A stretch of DNA of 64,000 nt. It comes from Opisthorchis felineus (Eukaryota > Platyhelminthes > Trematoda > Opisthorchiida > Opisthorchiidae). The stretch lies in assembly GCA_004794785.1 (NCBI GenBank), contig SJOL01006404.1, positions 158,779 to 222,778 on the forward strand, read 5' to 3'. The notes under the pieces were generated by a model. It saw only the letters and a list, made by a program, of their open reading frames with translations, did no database searches and was not told the origin of the DNA. Positions within the stretch are counted from its first letter, which is position 1. Each line of letters begins with the position of its first letter. A program made the translations under genes and the position numbers. Below, piece by piece: positions 11,119 to 25,700 of this stretch.

Positions 11119-14100
11119 TTTAGGGTTCTCTTTGGATTTACAGCAATTCGTGAAACAATTTAGACGAAAATCCCTATAAGCTGAGGTTTGTATCTTCGTC
11201 ATATACGTATTTTGGTACATGTACCACCGCATTTTGTTGATGATGATGAAGACTTTGCAATTCTTGGCTTGTAATTTCGCGCGTCACTCAACTGAGCTTT
11301 CCCAATACGTCATGCATTCTACACTGACGACACCGCTAACGTAGTGATAGGAATTTCCCGTTGATGAAAAAAAATACACTAAGCCAAGGTGAAACCATTC
11401 CAATCATTGATGTGGCTTTTGAATACAATCCTGTATTGTTCTTCTACGACGCCTGATGGTAGATGACAGTTGACTACAAGCACATACTAGCTCAACGCCA
11501 CAAGAAATCGTACCAGGTTTTGACTCATGTATGCAACCTACGTATTCCACCTTCGTGCAAAACCCGTACGCACAACCGGAAGGAGCTGCGATGGGCTCCC
11601 GTATAGTGGAAACCGTAGCTAATATCTCCCTAGGAGAGATTTCTCAAATTTCTGCACCGTGTCTGGTGGGGGTACGCAAATGACGCTTTTACGCTCATGT
11701 GATCCGGGCATTATGATGACGTATTAAGTTAACATCCAATGCCATCGTGCATCATTTACATTCAGCAGGAAGTTGGTGCAGCTTCATTTGCTATCCTACA
11801 GTGTCCAGTAGAGGTTAAAGATCAAGGATGTTTTGCTATATCGTTATACCGAAAGCCACGTCATATGGAGCCTCAAAATACGATGTAGTCGAGCGGAAGT
11901 AGTGATCACCCTACTTCCCTAAACAAGTACATAATCTGATAAAGTAACACTAGACCAACTGAAAATATACAGGCGGGTCAAAAGAGCGCAAAAGTTGCTT
12001 ATAGGAAGGATAATTCCGAAAAGATACGCATTACCATTTCGACAAGAGAATACAATACAGATGCACCTGGGGCACTCGAAATTCCCCCTAATACCACACT
12101 GTCAAACTGACTATGAAATGCAGTGATAAGACTGTGGAACAAGGTAAATAAAATGAAAAGAAACCGCGCCTACAAATCCACGAGAACATGACACTTTTGC
12201 TCCTCAGAATGTACCTTATCTCCTTAAAGTAGAAACAGGCTGTAGTTACACTTCATGTCCTGACAGACAGTAACAAGGCACCAGAATGCTCTGTAGAAAC
12301 CGACCACGCATGCGGCACGCCGCGGCACAGAAACTCTGTCAAGTTGTGCTCAGTCCGCATGTGCAAGCCGAACATACGGCCAAAAACTACCTGTGGACAG
12401 TGCTGACTAGCTGCAAGAAACAAGAACACGCAAACGTAGCTCGCTCAGTCTCAACACGACCCACCTGTCCGAACAGGAACTTGGCTAATCAGAACAGTGC
12501 ACCAGTTGCTGACTGCTTCAATGTGCGTCTTTCCGCTTGTTTATATAATTTTTGTAGGTACACTCTCAACGAAGGTTGGCCGAGGTGGCAGATGTTGGGC
12601 AGTAAAAGTCCGTTCAAAAACGTTATGCCATTTCCCATCTATTTTACTGGGTTGTTTTTGACCATACTGTATCTCCGGCTCATCTAATTGAACAGCTGCC
12701 TGATCCCCCTCAAAATAAATTGTCGAATGGGCTCAAGTATCGAATAGAACCCGCACACGTCCTTTGTTAGTATTAAAGGATATTGAACGAAATAGCAGTT
12801 AGTTCCCTTACTAACAATTAAACCACAGACAGTCTGAGCCCCAAGTTTTTTCCGAGTGGCGGTATAGCATTCCTCAGGAGCTTCGGAAACGCCAGTGCTT
12901 TATACAGTCATTACGACAGACCAATAGAATCACAGCCGACTATATGAGACTTCGGTCTCTAACGGAGCGGCTTCCGCAAAAACCCCACAGGTTCATGGCA
13001 TACTGGTTGCCGAAGAACGTCATCTTGTTCACGCACTGTGTTTCTAGTTTTTCAACTCCGCCACCGCTTTGGATTAACTTTCTTGTCTTCTCTTCACCTT
13101 GGATGGTGGTTTTTTGATGAGAAACCCGCGACTTCAAAGGTTTGTAGTTCCCCACCCTTTGAAGATTTACTCAATTCCAAATGTCCTGTCATTTGAGACT
13201 ATCAGGAACAAGGAACTTTGTAGGTTTTGCATTATTCCTTATCATATGAGAAGGAAATTGCGGGAAAGATGTTCTCGTTAGAGCTCATGTGAAAAAGAGA
13301 TAGAGTGAAGAGTGGCAGAACAGTAAGCCATTCAATACTCATACATTAGCTGCATACTACACATCATCAATATACCGAAAAAACCTACGTTAGCTGATTG
13401 CATGAGATCAAACAGGTAGGTAAATGTGCAACGCTGCTAACCGGCAGATCATGAAAGCTTAAATCAATCATTGCGTTTATTGCGCTGTGTCCAAGTTTGC
13501 CTTGGAAGTTCGTCAAATTTCTGATTCACCTATAATATACGGGTGCAAACTTGTTTTTGTGACAACACTGATTTCATGCATCACAGGCGATAAAGTGATA
13601 CCACGCGCATTATGTTATGCAGCAGAATAAAGCAGAATGAGATTGAACATTCACGTACTGTGTACCTTGTTTTGGAAAGAAATCCACCTCCAAAGTCTGG
13701 AAGCAAAAACTTTACAAGCAATAAGCGAGCAAGTGCCACTTGTCGTCCCTTATATTCACACATTTCTTATGACTTTTACTACTTGTTATATAAAGCAGAC
13801 CATGTCACTTAGCAAACTAATTCACGTTGGTTGCTCCTGCCATAGTAGCAGACTGTGCTGCCCCTTTCCCGAGTCATTGGTCAAGCCACACATACAGTTG
13901 GGAACTGAATGAATCGCCCTAGTGACAATAAGTGACTGACACCTGAACAAAACATGGACCACAAAGAAAACTCAAACGGATCGGCAAATTGACTGCAGTT
14001 TTGGTCATGTACAGGGAAACCGAATTGCAGTGTGCATCTACTTGTTCATTTAATCGGAGAACGCGTTTTACTGACCCGAATCTTTTATGTTTTCTGCGAA

Positions 14101-17100
14101 TTTTAACCAAGTGTTTCCGTACCACCTTAGTAAGGACAGGGCAGATGGCTGAGAAATTCAAAGGAAGGGACAAAGTCCAGTTCATTGTTTATGGTTAAAA
14201 ACCATCTTATTAAGTTCTCCGTATGCTGGCACGCTCGTAGCTTAAAGCGTCGCTCCCTGTGAAGCGGCTTAAAAAGCAATAATAACTAAAATTTAGCTGA
14301 GAAATACACGAAACTGTTTGTATGTAGGAGAAGCATATTACCGATTAAGTGCTATGAATAGAGGTTCACTCTGTGGCACATTGTTTCCCTCTTCGTGCAT
14401 TGATCGGCACTCTGATTCTGAAGAAAATCGCCGGAAAGTCTAACCAGTACACCAAGTCCCTGACTTCCTCGGAAGTGTTTTTTAGAGGTTTTAGCGTGTA
14501 CTGAACGCATTAGTATTTGGTTGCTGAAGGTGCGCTTCACAATGGTTGAATGCTGCACATAGCTGTCGTGAACCAAGTTTACCGATGTATTGGAAAGTTT
14601 CCTAAAGTAACAACAGTGTCACTTACTACGAAATCCAAATCATACGTCCAGAACAGATTTACACAACGAAGGAGTAATGAAGAAAGTAAACAAAAGAAAT
14701 AATGTTTTGGTGGTTTCTGGAGAGACGGTACCATCCAGAGGGTAAAAATAATATCTTTACAAGAATATGAGGCACTCAAACTCCGTAATAGTAGCCGCCT
14801 GATGAAATATTCAAAATGGGAACTAAGGAGGTAACGGCTACCGAGAAGACATACAAGTTTCAGTAGGAGGCATGTGTGGTAAAAATTTAATGTGAAGTGT
14901 TAGCACACACATGCTATTACTGTCAGGTTATTCACCAATAGATTACCCTCTTTTTAACTCACCGGCGTTGCATGGCGTTATAGCCCCGTTTTGACCTGGG
15001 GGACTTCAGTTTGGCTTGCAAATTCAGCACCTTCTCCACAGAGAAAACACCCGTATATTCTTCCCCGATAGAGGATGTATCCTCTTGGGAAAGGCGGTAA
15101 ATATGAAGCGGCTCTAACACCTTAAATATCTTGTTACCAAAAAATCAGACACATAAATGTTTTTCGCGGCATTTGGTGGTGTGGGATAAAAATATTTACT
15201 TACATACTGGTGTACGAGCAAGTGAGCCTGCGTACTTGTCTTCGGAGTCTCTCCTTTGAACAGAAAGGGTTGTTTTTATATGGGTTAGCTAGTCACATAT
15301 AGGAACAAACGAAACTAACTAGCCGTAGGTCTACCCTACCATTAATAGAACGACAAAATGGTAGGTATTGTGGGGTGGGGATATAGTGGTACCAACATTT
15401 AACTGATAGTCAAGACAAACTTTCTTACCTGTATCCCCTGGTTAACAGTTCATTCAGTCGACCTTTGTCCGCCCATGACAAATCCATTGTAACTGTGACG
15501 TATGCTCGGCACAAAACACTGCACTATATAGGATGCAGTGAACTCGAGTAGAGCCACAGGCCAAAGGTAATGTAGAAGCTTACCTTTCGTCGGTGTTTTA
15601 TGAAGTATGTAAAACTGCTGATGTATCCGACGCTAGCTACCCTCATTAAGCAACTTACAAGCCTCCCTGAATGCCAGTAGGTAAATTAATTATATTTTGT
15701 GGTTACTGGAGACTGGTTGCAGTGTCATTTTAGAGTTCGAGCTGTCGCTAACAGACCTGCAGATCAGACTTGAGTTAGCCACAAATACAAAATAACACGC
15801 TGGCTTGTTTTCCACTGAGTTTTGTGGATAGAAACAATAACTAGCCATAGAAACGGCTAAGTCAGAATTATCTTATCGATCAACCTGACCAAAAACTCTA
15901 ATGCGTGTGTTCAGTCTTTCGACTATGATATACAGTCAGCATAAGTAAGCACGAGACTGTATTCCAGAAGCACACAAGTTAATAATGATCCATTTGGGAG
16001 TTTGGAAACGACTTCAAACTGTTGGGACTCAGGGCAAAGCAGTTAGATCATCTCTACCAAGGTGTCGCACCAACGTCAAGTGAAGTACTACAAAATGTAA
16101 AACAAACAGTGAGACACGTTTTTAGGACACTAACATCGTTACACAGTTCAGCACCTACCTAGCTGTCACAAAACTGGTACGACTCTAGTTGCACCATGAA
16201 CTTGACTGCCTACGCAACCAATGCGCATTAGTTTGCGCCCATATTATGCCGAACCTAAATCTAAAGTTACTATCGCCTCTAGCCATCCACTTGTACAAAT
16301 GGTTCCTCTACTCGGTGGTTTGTAGTGAAACTTCTCAGCTTTGTGAATAAGGCGACAAATTTATTCCCATGAATGATGAATGCGTGAGTATTCCTTCGCC
16401 GTTTCTATTTTCCAACTTTGTCTCACGAAAATGTTGCCGAGGTCCAAAAGGTATCTATTGCCCTCGCCGGTAATTTCTCGTAAGCTTTAGTGTATGATTT
16501 CAGGCTTTCTAACGCGAAGAAGGAGTCTTCAAAAATTACCTGAGGAGCTTTATTCTCGACGGTGCTTTACCAATGTTGCTTGCAGTATCTGCTTGGTTCC
16601 GAAGGCATTGGACAGCCCGAAGTTGCGATTGTTTCTAAAGGTAGCACCGAACGCCAAGGCAAAATTTACCACCTCAGCATCGCTATCCTCCATATAGACT
16701 CTGAGCACGGAGGTTTTAGTCGTGAAATTCCTTTACCAAGAAACATTCACCGCATAAAGAAACAGGCGATTCCGGTTAGCCCAAAAAACCTGATTTACGA
16801 GAGGCGATCGTGATAGCATCTGGATGGAGGACAAACTGAACCTCTCGCATTGAGCGGATTTTATCCATGAGACCACTGGTCACTTTGTTATCAGCCTCCC
16901 CGTACACAGACTCTGAATGAAGTTTTCTGTACTCGCACTTCACTGTTCAGATAACATCTTGCTCCGTTAGTTGCACAACAGAAGCGTAGATTGGTGGCAT
17001 GCATCCTAAACGAACTTTGAAAAAATATCCAGATGTTTCAGTGTGCTGACAAATTATTCGAAAAAATGGGAATATTTCTCGCCTGCTTAAAAATATTCCA

Positions 17101-20100
17101 ATTAGGAGTCGACAGCCTATCTGGAAACAAGAAATTAGTCGTTCAGGCAATTTTAGATAGATAATACTTCACTGGCATTTAGGAACAATATTACCCAGGA
17201 AACAATGTAGTTTCACGTACTTTTCACCTATCACTGGCGTTGGTTTTCCGCCATGCATGCTGGCACAGAAACGAAATTCGATGCGTTCTTTATAGGCTTT
17301 TGATTCCACTGGGCATTTTCGGCCGATTTTCTGAGAAGAACCACGGTTCGTCGGCACTGAATATATTCTGTACAGAGGGGATGCGTAATATACCGTGAAG
17401 GCCACATCGGAATGCCAGGATATCCATCTCATGTGGGGCAATTTGATTTCTACAGGTCTGTCATACCGAAGAATTATACATTTATTGCTTGTGTTGAGTG
17501 ACTGGATACTGAACCACCCTCTCCAGCCACTAAGCAGGTCTCGAGGGCTCCGCATTCAGTCACCAAAACAACCAGTAGATAAACCAGCTTGGTGCGCAGG
17601 ACCTTGAGGTCATCGCTAGATCACCATTCTGACGCCCCAACTGGGAAAGCCATTGAAAGAAGGCCTCTTTGACATATTCGTACTTTCTCCGGGCCGTAAC
17701 TTTTGGAATGGCCCGCCGGGACACCGGAAATGTAGGTTCCAATCAACGAATTTGTATTTTTGCTGTTTTATGGGATTGATCTTTGAGAGCACCCGATTTG
17801 TCTGTTTATTTTGATGAGATTTTGTGTTCTGTCTTGGAAACATGACCCCTGTAGGCTGCCCTAATTTTACTGAGAACCAGTGGTGGTTGACGTACAACAG
17901 TACTAATATCGTAAAATCCCGTGCAACCTTTAGGTGCTACAAATGATGTAGTTCAACTGCGATATTCATTAACAGTAGTAATCCCGGACCAGGGTGATGC
18001 GTCGCGTGAAGAACCGATATTACTCGTCTTCCGAATACTTACGACTGTTTCTGTCGTTATGTATTGTTTGTGGGTTTTACTAAAGTGTAGCCAAATAGTA
18101 AAAACGACGTGTTCGCAACGACTCAGAAATATGCTTAACATCTTGCAGAAACATGCTTTAATCTTGGACCTACAAGAGTGGTGGAACTCTTGAAAAATTT
18201 GAGTAGGCACGCAGATCTCTCCAGAACACACTGGAATCACAAATTTTTGTCACATCAGTGCAGGAAGCTTACCGCATGGTTATCTTCAGTCAGCCCTTCC
18301 ACGCGCAGACAGTCCCATCTTTCCAAAAGGTTCATATTCTTCTACAGTATTTCTGCGCACTAAATGCTGATGACGGAGGGTAAAGTGGTCAACCCAAAGC
18401 CCAATGGAGTAAGAGATCAAAGAATCAGTTGATCCGTTAACAAATGTATGATCTAGGATCTACCTTGGCTTAAAGGTCTGAAATGAAAGGTTCAATCTCA
18501 CAACAGTTGAAAGGAAATATGAATCTAAAATAGTGATGTTTAAGTGCGCCAAGTAATCCGTCCCACCGCAACTCGTCTACTCCGTTCCGATAGAATCCAG
18601 TCACAGGAGCCGAGGTACTTTGTCCGTTCATTGTTGTGAAAATGCCTCATGTAAACTGCTTTTCTCTATTTAGATGTTTCACCGACGTTGTTTGCACCGG
18701 AAGGAAGCGAATTCTTTCATCAAGTCAGAAACTGAGTAGTCCAACAGTCGCATACTCAAGTTCACCAACTACGCAAATGGCCAGCAGACGAGATCAACAG
18801 CCTGATAAAGTCAGTTTTCATGTCCAAGTAGGGCTTCATGTGGCCGAGCAGAGAGGACGAGACCCGCTGGTAACGCCGTTCAGATGGAATAGACTCCCTT
18901 CTCCTACGCGTGTAACTCTGAAGATAATTTATTACATGTTGCGTCATAACTAGGGGTTCGCATTTTACCCCTCAACTTAAAGTGTTGAGTATATTTACTC
19001 ATGAACTGTATCAGAGATCGCCCCTCCCCGTGAGAAACCATATGAAAGCACTTGTATCTTTCAACTCATTCGCCTTTCGGAGTAGTAGAGCCACTATCCT
19101 TATACATAGGGTTTTTGCTCCTATGTCTGAGAGTACACCACTGTTCTTGAGACCACTGATCAATATTTTTGACGTTCGTGTTGCTACGACTACTATTTTT
19201 CTTGTCCTGTATGCTGTGGCATCAACTCAAAAGAAATACGTCTAGCTTGAGTTCTTTTTTTGGTTCGTCAGGCTGAAAATTATCAACCACATTGCTAATG
19301 ACTGTCGCAGAATATTTTGGGCACCACCACTGGTTCCAACAGACGAAATCCCGCATTATAGTAGGGGCAGAATCACCAGTAGCGAGTCAGTACCAAGTAT
19401 TGGTGCGTGAAAGCCGTAGAAGAATGAAAATCCTAGTAAAGGGTGGAAAGATATGAAAGTAGTTTACTTCTTATGTGAAAGCATCTAATATCATTAAGGG
19501 AGAAGTCCAGTAAGTTGCCGACACCTTCAGTAGCATTGAATTAATCAGGCATGGCCTGAGTAAGACATCATCGGTACCACTGTTCCAGCATCCTTCATGA
19601 ACCTAGCCGAACCCAGGCTAGTAAAATATAAAGTTAGGGGTCACTGCCGAGATCTGCTGCGGACCATGTCCTACAGTGGAGGAGGAATGGGGAGGCGCGA
19701 AAATACCAGAAAAATCTGTTTGGTTGTAGCCACCTTCATCGGGAAAATATTAAAAACAGGCGAACAGCAGAAATACCTGTGAATTTTTTATTAGGACAAC
19801 CAAGCAACTGAAACATTTTGCTAAAAATCAAGAAATGTAGTTTATTTTTGAAATCAAAGATAGTCATTATAGCTTGCAAAAGGTCTAAACAAGTAAAGAC
19901 TTTTTGGATGTTCTTTTTGAAGAAAGCTTTCACAGGAGTTGTTCAATTCTTTTTACACGACGTGGTACAATACTTCTAGGTGTTGTAAACAACATCCTCA
20001 GAAAAGAGCCTGCTTTCTAGGGAAGGTCCAAACGTGTCTTTTTCCTGTGCTGGTATTTTTCCCAATAAACTCACTGTACTTGCCCTCCGATTTTGGATGG

Positions 20101-20165
20101 GGACAAATTTTACTCTCACAAAGCATACTGATTGATACCATTTCATTAAGTCTTCTTATTTGAAA
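11119..20165. other. No supported gene
   Basis: Long non-coding stretch. ORFs at 12286-12687 (+) and 17169-17555 (-) are unrecognised and lack splice or family support. No clear interspersed repeat was identified by eye. Confidence 0.5.
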
Positions 20166-20250
20166 TTAGCGAAATACACTCATTTGAAAACAAATTTGGT
20201 TTTGCGAGAGATTCACCTGGAACCCAGCTGAATCTCTCATTTATGATGTT
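20166..20250 (+). repeat. Hammerhead-family core fragment, copy 4
   Basis: An 85-bp core starting TTAGCGAAATACACTCATTT and containing the hairpin GAGAGATTCACCTGG...CCAGCTGAATCTCTC. No linker or ribozyme follows. Very similar to the copies at 10840 and 32393, so a comparatively young or conserved piece. Confidence 0.75.
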
Positions 20251-22379
20251 TTTATTTGTAACATTTTTCTTTCGAGTGTGAGATCCTCAGTGGCTTTGCA
20301 CCAGTGGCGGTAACGAAAAATCAAGCGTAATAAATTGTATATCCTTATCTTAACTACTTCTTTTATGTCAGAGACTTCACGTTCCTACAAATAAATCAGG
20401 ATGCCCGAAACTTACTGGGAATGGCCAATTCCGTTAACATCGCTTCAGGAAGGTTGCCGAGTCTTCGAACTATCAACTGAACCCTCAGGCAGCCAATCAG
20501 CAGCTAGTGACAATGCTCGTGTGTTTAGACGTGACCTGGGAGCCACGCCAATCACATCTACTGGACAGCCTTGATTCAACGTCAAAAGTGCGGCTTAAAT
20601 ATTGTGACACTTCCCGTATTTTTCACCCGTTTATTCACAATAAGGCTATTGTGTTCTTGCTGGGTTGATTTTTCCGTTACTAAGGTTCTGAATTCGAGGT
20701 TGCAGTCACCTTACAAACACTTTAATATAACTGTGCTGACCTGTTCAGATCTCTCCAAAAAGTCAAACATTTCCTCGATTTTCCAAGCTTCAAAAGGTTT
20801 TTGTTGCACTTTGGTTAGACGCAAACAGCAACTACCAGTAGAACAGGAAATTCAAATAGAGGAAGCATTCAAATGGCCACTACCGAAGAATGAGGGAGAC
20901 AGGGTGCTAATCGCTCCAAATTGGTCGTGACTGATTTGCAAAATATTGTGTTTCAGTCAAAAGTGAATGTGATGTGATCCATCATGTAGAGGACCCAAAA
21001 AATATCCTTTACAGTTTATTATTTCACAATATTTTGACGCTTTGTTAACATCTAGTTGAAAAAAATGTTCACTAGAAGTTGCCAAACAGGCCTATGGAGT
21101 CATTGCCTTAGATTGGGAATGGATTGCAGTTTCCCAAGAACCGAAGTAGTTTCCTAATTATTTTGTCATTCGAACTCTTGATAGACTTGTCGTATAGAAA
21201 GCCTGACTTTTCTCATTGTCCATCATTCTTTTAGGTTAGGCGGAATGAAAATTAAATCAAACCGTATCCCAAGTCATAAGCATCAAAATATCGGATGTCG
21301 GATACGATATCTTTCGTGCTTACTTAGGCTTATCAATGAGTGCGGACGAAGTGCGAACCATGATGATTGAGAATTTCAGGTTCCGGACCACGTGAACAAA
21401 CCTTATGGCCGGGTTGCAGAGCTGTGATTTGGTAGGTTGGTTCAGCTGCGGACCCGTTTAGACGTTCTGAATGCCGGTGAACAATCAGATTACTTTATGG
21501 TTATCGATTTTCACGGAGGATCTGAGAACTGAGTTGGATTGATTAGTTTCGGCGCGTTTCATTCCTCCGTACGTCACCCTTGATGAATTCCAATAAAGAC
21601 CCAACAGTTCGTGTGGCTGAATACCTTCTAATCCGACGACACATTTACCATACCGTCCAGGCATGTTCCAACTCCATACCGCGACAGTAATCAGGTTCAT
21701 TATGAGATTGAGTATTCGTATCTAAATTTCTAACAGTGGTGGCCTAACTCTTTAAAGCCCAAGTATTCTTTCTATTCGACTTTCCAGCCTGAGGGATATG
21801 CAGTATTCGATAAAAACTTTTTTCCTTGCGATTTATCACTACACAATCAAGGTGAATGGAACTCAGATAATTCCTTGTGTTCTCTTTTTGACTTCCAACC
21901 TGTGAATTTCAAAGACCATGCTGTTTACAAAAACTAACGTTCTGTTTGAGCGCCATATGCATATATATGTGCCAGAATTAAACTGGTGCTCGCCTGCATT
22001 TCGGACCAAGCAAAATTAGGCTAAAATCAGTGTGTGGAATACTGTAGTGTTTAAGTAAAAAGCGGATTCGATCCATCAATAAGATCTCTGATTTCAAATG
22101 TATAGAGGTCATTTATTCAGCGTGTAGAGATTGGCGAGTCTCTAAAAATAAGTAACCTAAATTCTACCACAAGCTTTCGTGATTAGAGAGCCATTTATTG
22201 GGAATTAAACAGCTGAACTAAATGGGTGTGTGCTTGTGCCTCATTTTGCTTAATGTGAACAAGGACTGGGTTCGAATGTGTGGCCGGGTGGAAAATGAGA
22301 CTCGTTTATGTTCGCGTAGGCTCTTAGACCCGTGCAGAGAATCAAGTTTCTCTGATTCATTTTGTTTGAAATGGACGTA
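20251..22379. other. No supported gene; region upstream of the calcium-binding gene
   Basis: Unremarkable AT-rich DNA. A tRNA-B-box-like GGTTCGAATG at about 22269 lacks a matching A box. Confidence 0.5.
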
Positions 22380-22612
22380 AGAGCACCACCAATCATATCG
22401 ATCTGTCAGTCAGTTGAGCCGAGCAGAGCGCACGATAAATGTACCGATTAATTCTTGACTGAGCACGCAGTCGCACGCATGTGCACACAGTTGCTAAGGT
22501 CTGCGTGTTGATTCGTCGGTAGTTTTTTCAATAAATCAGACAGCTTTTAACGGTAAACCTAAGAAATAGCTCCACACGGTTCCACTGAGCGCTACGCGCC
22601 AGTTTTATCGGA
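22380..22612 (+). promoter_or_regulatory. Presumed promoter and 5' UTR of the calcium-binding gene
   Basis: This stretch abuts the start codon. A weak TATA-like run (GATAAATG) lies at about 22434, followed by CG- and CA-rich words (GCACGCAGTCGCACGCATG). There is no clear initiator. GTAAAC at about 22553 could be a UTR donor, and CCAG about 10 nt before the ATG could be a trans-splice acceptor, but its pyrimidine tract is poor. The transcription start cannot be fixed from sequence. Confidence 0.3.
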
Positions 22613-22735
22613 ATGGCGGAAGAAACTTTTCTAAATGCTTTCGTACAGATAGACACCAATAATGACGGCGTTATCACTCTCGCGGATTTGGAGGAATACG
22701 CAAAAACCGGAACAGTATCAGCCGACTTTGTACCA
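22613..22735 (+). CDS. Exon 1: start codon and EF-hand 1
   Basis: Encodes residues 1-41, starting MAEETFLNAF. The calcium loop begins at D14 (D-T-N-N-D-G-V-I-T-L-A-D), with Gly at position 6 and Ile at position 8 as expected. Position 12 is Asp rather than the usual Glu; in EF-hand proteins this often lowers calcium affinity or favours magnesium. The ATG is the natural start because TAL proteins begin a few residues before the first EF helix. The exon ends after Pro41 at a consensus donor, GTGAGT. The frame stays open past the donor to 22822, but that extension has no family resemblance and is read as intron. Confidence 0.88.
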
Positions 22736-25700
22736 GTGAGTATTCCAAGCAGGTTAGAAAACGTTTTTCCGGGTTTGTGTCTATATAGTAAGTGGCTGTT
22801 AGCGGGAAACCAAATGGCCTAACTAGCCAAACGGGTCATCAGTATTCTAGCTTGACGGTTTTGTCATAGGTTATCAAGTGAGAATGTACGTAGACCAAGA
22901 CAAAGGACGACAGAAGTCATGTATCAGAAGTGGGGCAAACAATTTCTTCAAGAACTGTGTAATTTCCATTGTAGTTGAACTACTTACAGAAGCAAAAGGC
23001 CAGAAATCTTTCGAAATCAAGCTTAGCGCCTCTAAGGACTTAGAATAGTAATCCTAAAAATACTGACGAATTTTTGTTTTATCTTACAACTGAAATGACC
23101 CATATTGTAACATTTTTCACTCGAGTGTTAGTTAAGAGTGATTTATTTTAAAGGGTACTATTTACAAATAGCAGGTCGTTCACGACACGCTACGAGCAGT
23201 TGTTTTGGAAAGGAGACCCTGTGTTTGGCACTCCTGAATGCCTTCACACACTAGGTGATGCCCCATAAGTACATTTGAGACCACTGTACTACCTTAATGT
23301 TCATATAATTACAGACTAGACTTTTTCGCCGTATTCACCATGCCAACAAGGGGATAGGATTTCCTACTGTAAACGTATAAAGCAACTAACATGGTGAGGT
23401 ACCGATCAATCAGTCTATCAAAACAGGTCAAAATGAAACAGTGTGGTCTGGTGGCTGTTGATCTGTTCGCCGAGCTTGGCAATTGATTTGCAAACGTTTC
23501 GTCACCATTCGAGGAGACATCTTCAGTGCGCTGTTGGGTGGGTGCACCCGAGCTACCAATATTCCAACAAATTACCAACAGTGTGGTCTGTTTTGACTGA
23601 GGCACTCAAGCCTGGCGATCGGGTATACACTCAGAGTACGCAGCATAAACAGTCCATTGTGACAATATGCCCCACATAGGTATTCCTTTTGGATTACTCT
23701 TATCCATGCCTTCGCATCTGATGTGTGTTTCTTAGGCTATCAGAAATGACCCCCACATGGTTTGTAATCGTCACATCTCGCACAGATAAACAATCCAGTA
23801 ATGCACAATGCATAAACAAGCAAAAAAGCAACTAAAACCGACGTACCAACACAGTTGTCCTTTATGGTCAATTTGCTTTAATCTTGGTCCACAAACGTTC
23901 CCACATATTTAGACAGAAAACCCCCGAGATTTATCCGGATGGGAAATTCTGTAATTGTGATGGTTCATGAGTGGGTCTGGTTAACAGGTTTGTACAAAAA
24001 GTTGATAATTTTAGATAGGATACCGGCAAGCACAGTTCTGAAAATGCAGTTGGCCTACCAAGTAGTGTAATTAATGGTTTCGTAACTTTTTCATTACTTC
24101 CCAACAACTCAGTTGAAGTCCACAGAAAATTACCGTAATGACTTACTCGACGCGAACCACTAATTATATCAGTGTCCTGCAAATAAGTTTATGTTACCGC
24201 TGTAGTGTCGGTGCAACCAGATTCTGGTAAGTGAAAACCAAATGAACGACACTTTTTCACGACCTCCGGGCCATACTCGGATGAGTGTATATAGAACATA
24301 ACAAAATCGAATAGATGCGACAAGATCTCAGTCTGAATAAACTTTAATGGTCAGAGGTAGAGTAGTTGCAAAAATAAATTGTTTACTGGGAACCTTGGAG
24401 GAGGTAACTTTGGGCGAATTTTTGGACAGTCAAATCATATGATGTTTTTCGTTTTCGTTGGGATGTATATGTTGGGTGGAGGGAGGACTAGTCTGTCGTG
24501 CAAACCTTTGGTTTCAGCTTGAATCTGCGTGTTACAGTTCCGCCAGCTGTCCTAATCCGGCCTCGCGGTCGACCCTCTAAAGGCTTCGAGCAAAAGGTCA
24601 TGTGACCAGTGCCTACTTCACCCACCCAGTGAGTGTCAATGAGGACACAAAACTCCGTGAAACTGCGGTTTTTCAACCTTCCTATTATTCATGGAATATT
24701 ACTTAATAACAAAGCACCATGCCTATTTTGAAAGTTTTAGGCAAGTTCTGAGGATCCGGGTCGGCTACACCTTGTTAATACCCAACTCGTCCTAATCAAT
24801 TCGCTCTATCAGAACATTTGATTTCCTTCCTTGACTAATCCTGTGCATCGTTGCGCGCGAGTTCAGCAGCTTAAGGTACTCGTCTGGTATCACAGTAGTC
24901 ACTCAAAATGAGTGACAGTAATTTTCCACATATCTCCTCGTCGGGCTAAAACCTAGGGCTACACGACGGAATGTATTTGCTCACTCTTGCGTAAAACGAT
25001 GATCAATAAAGCATCGGTCGGATTAAAAATCAACCATCAAAAATTCGGAAACCGGATTTAAGCAACAACTTACAGGGAACAGTTGAGTCACTTGACTGAT
25101 CGAGTGAGAGCTAGGGCTTGCCCGAGTCGACTCTGAGTATAGTTTAGACTAAAACGTTTGTGTGACTAGGTCATATTTGAAAGGTAAGCATAAATAAACA
25201 GGTTTTCTGAACTGAAGAGAAGGTTGCTTGCACGGGTAGTTTAGTTGATGGATGAGATGCTCTCTATGCTCAGCAATTCTGATGCAGGCACTTCGTGCTA
25301 AGTCGAGTTGCTATTAATTGCTGTTCAGTGCCACACCACAAACCAACTACTCAAAGCCACAGTTTTCAGAATTGGATGCCATATATACAAGACACATTGT
25401 AAAAGAATTTTGGTAGCTCAGTTATTGTTGCTGATGTTTGAGCTGTTCTTCGAGCTCGGCAACCTCGTTGCCACAGCAATTTGGTTGTGTAACAAAAGTA
25501 GCAAACTTAGCGAACAACTCAGTCATTAGGTATTCTGGACGTGCCAAACTTTATGTCTCTCAAAGCCCTGGGCATCACTTGTCTTGATGCGCATTTTCTA
25601 GAATATTGCAGCTTCCTTGGTAATGTGAGAATCTTAGTGGGATCTTAGTGGAGATTTCATCCTATAGGTGAAGCCAATCCATCCTGAAAAATCAAGAAAC

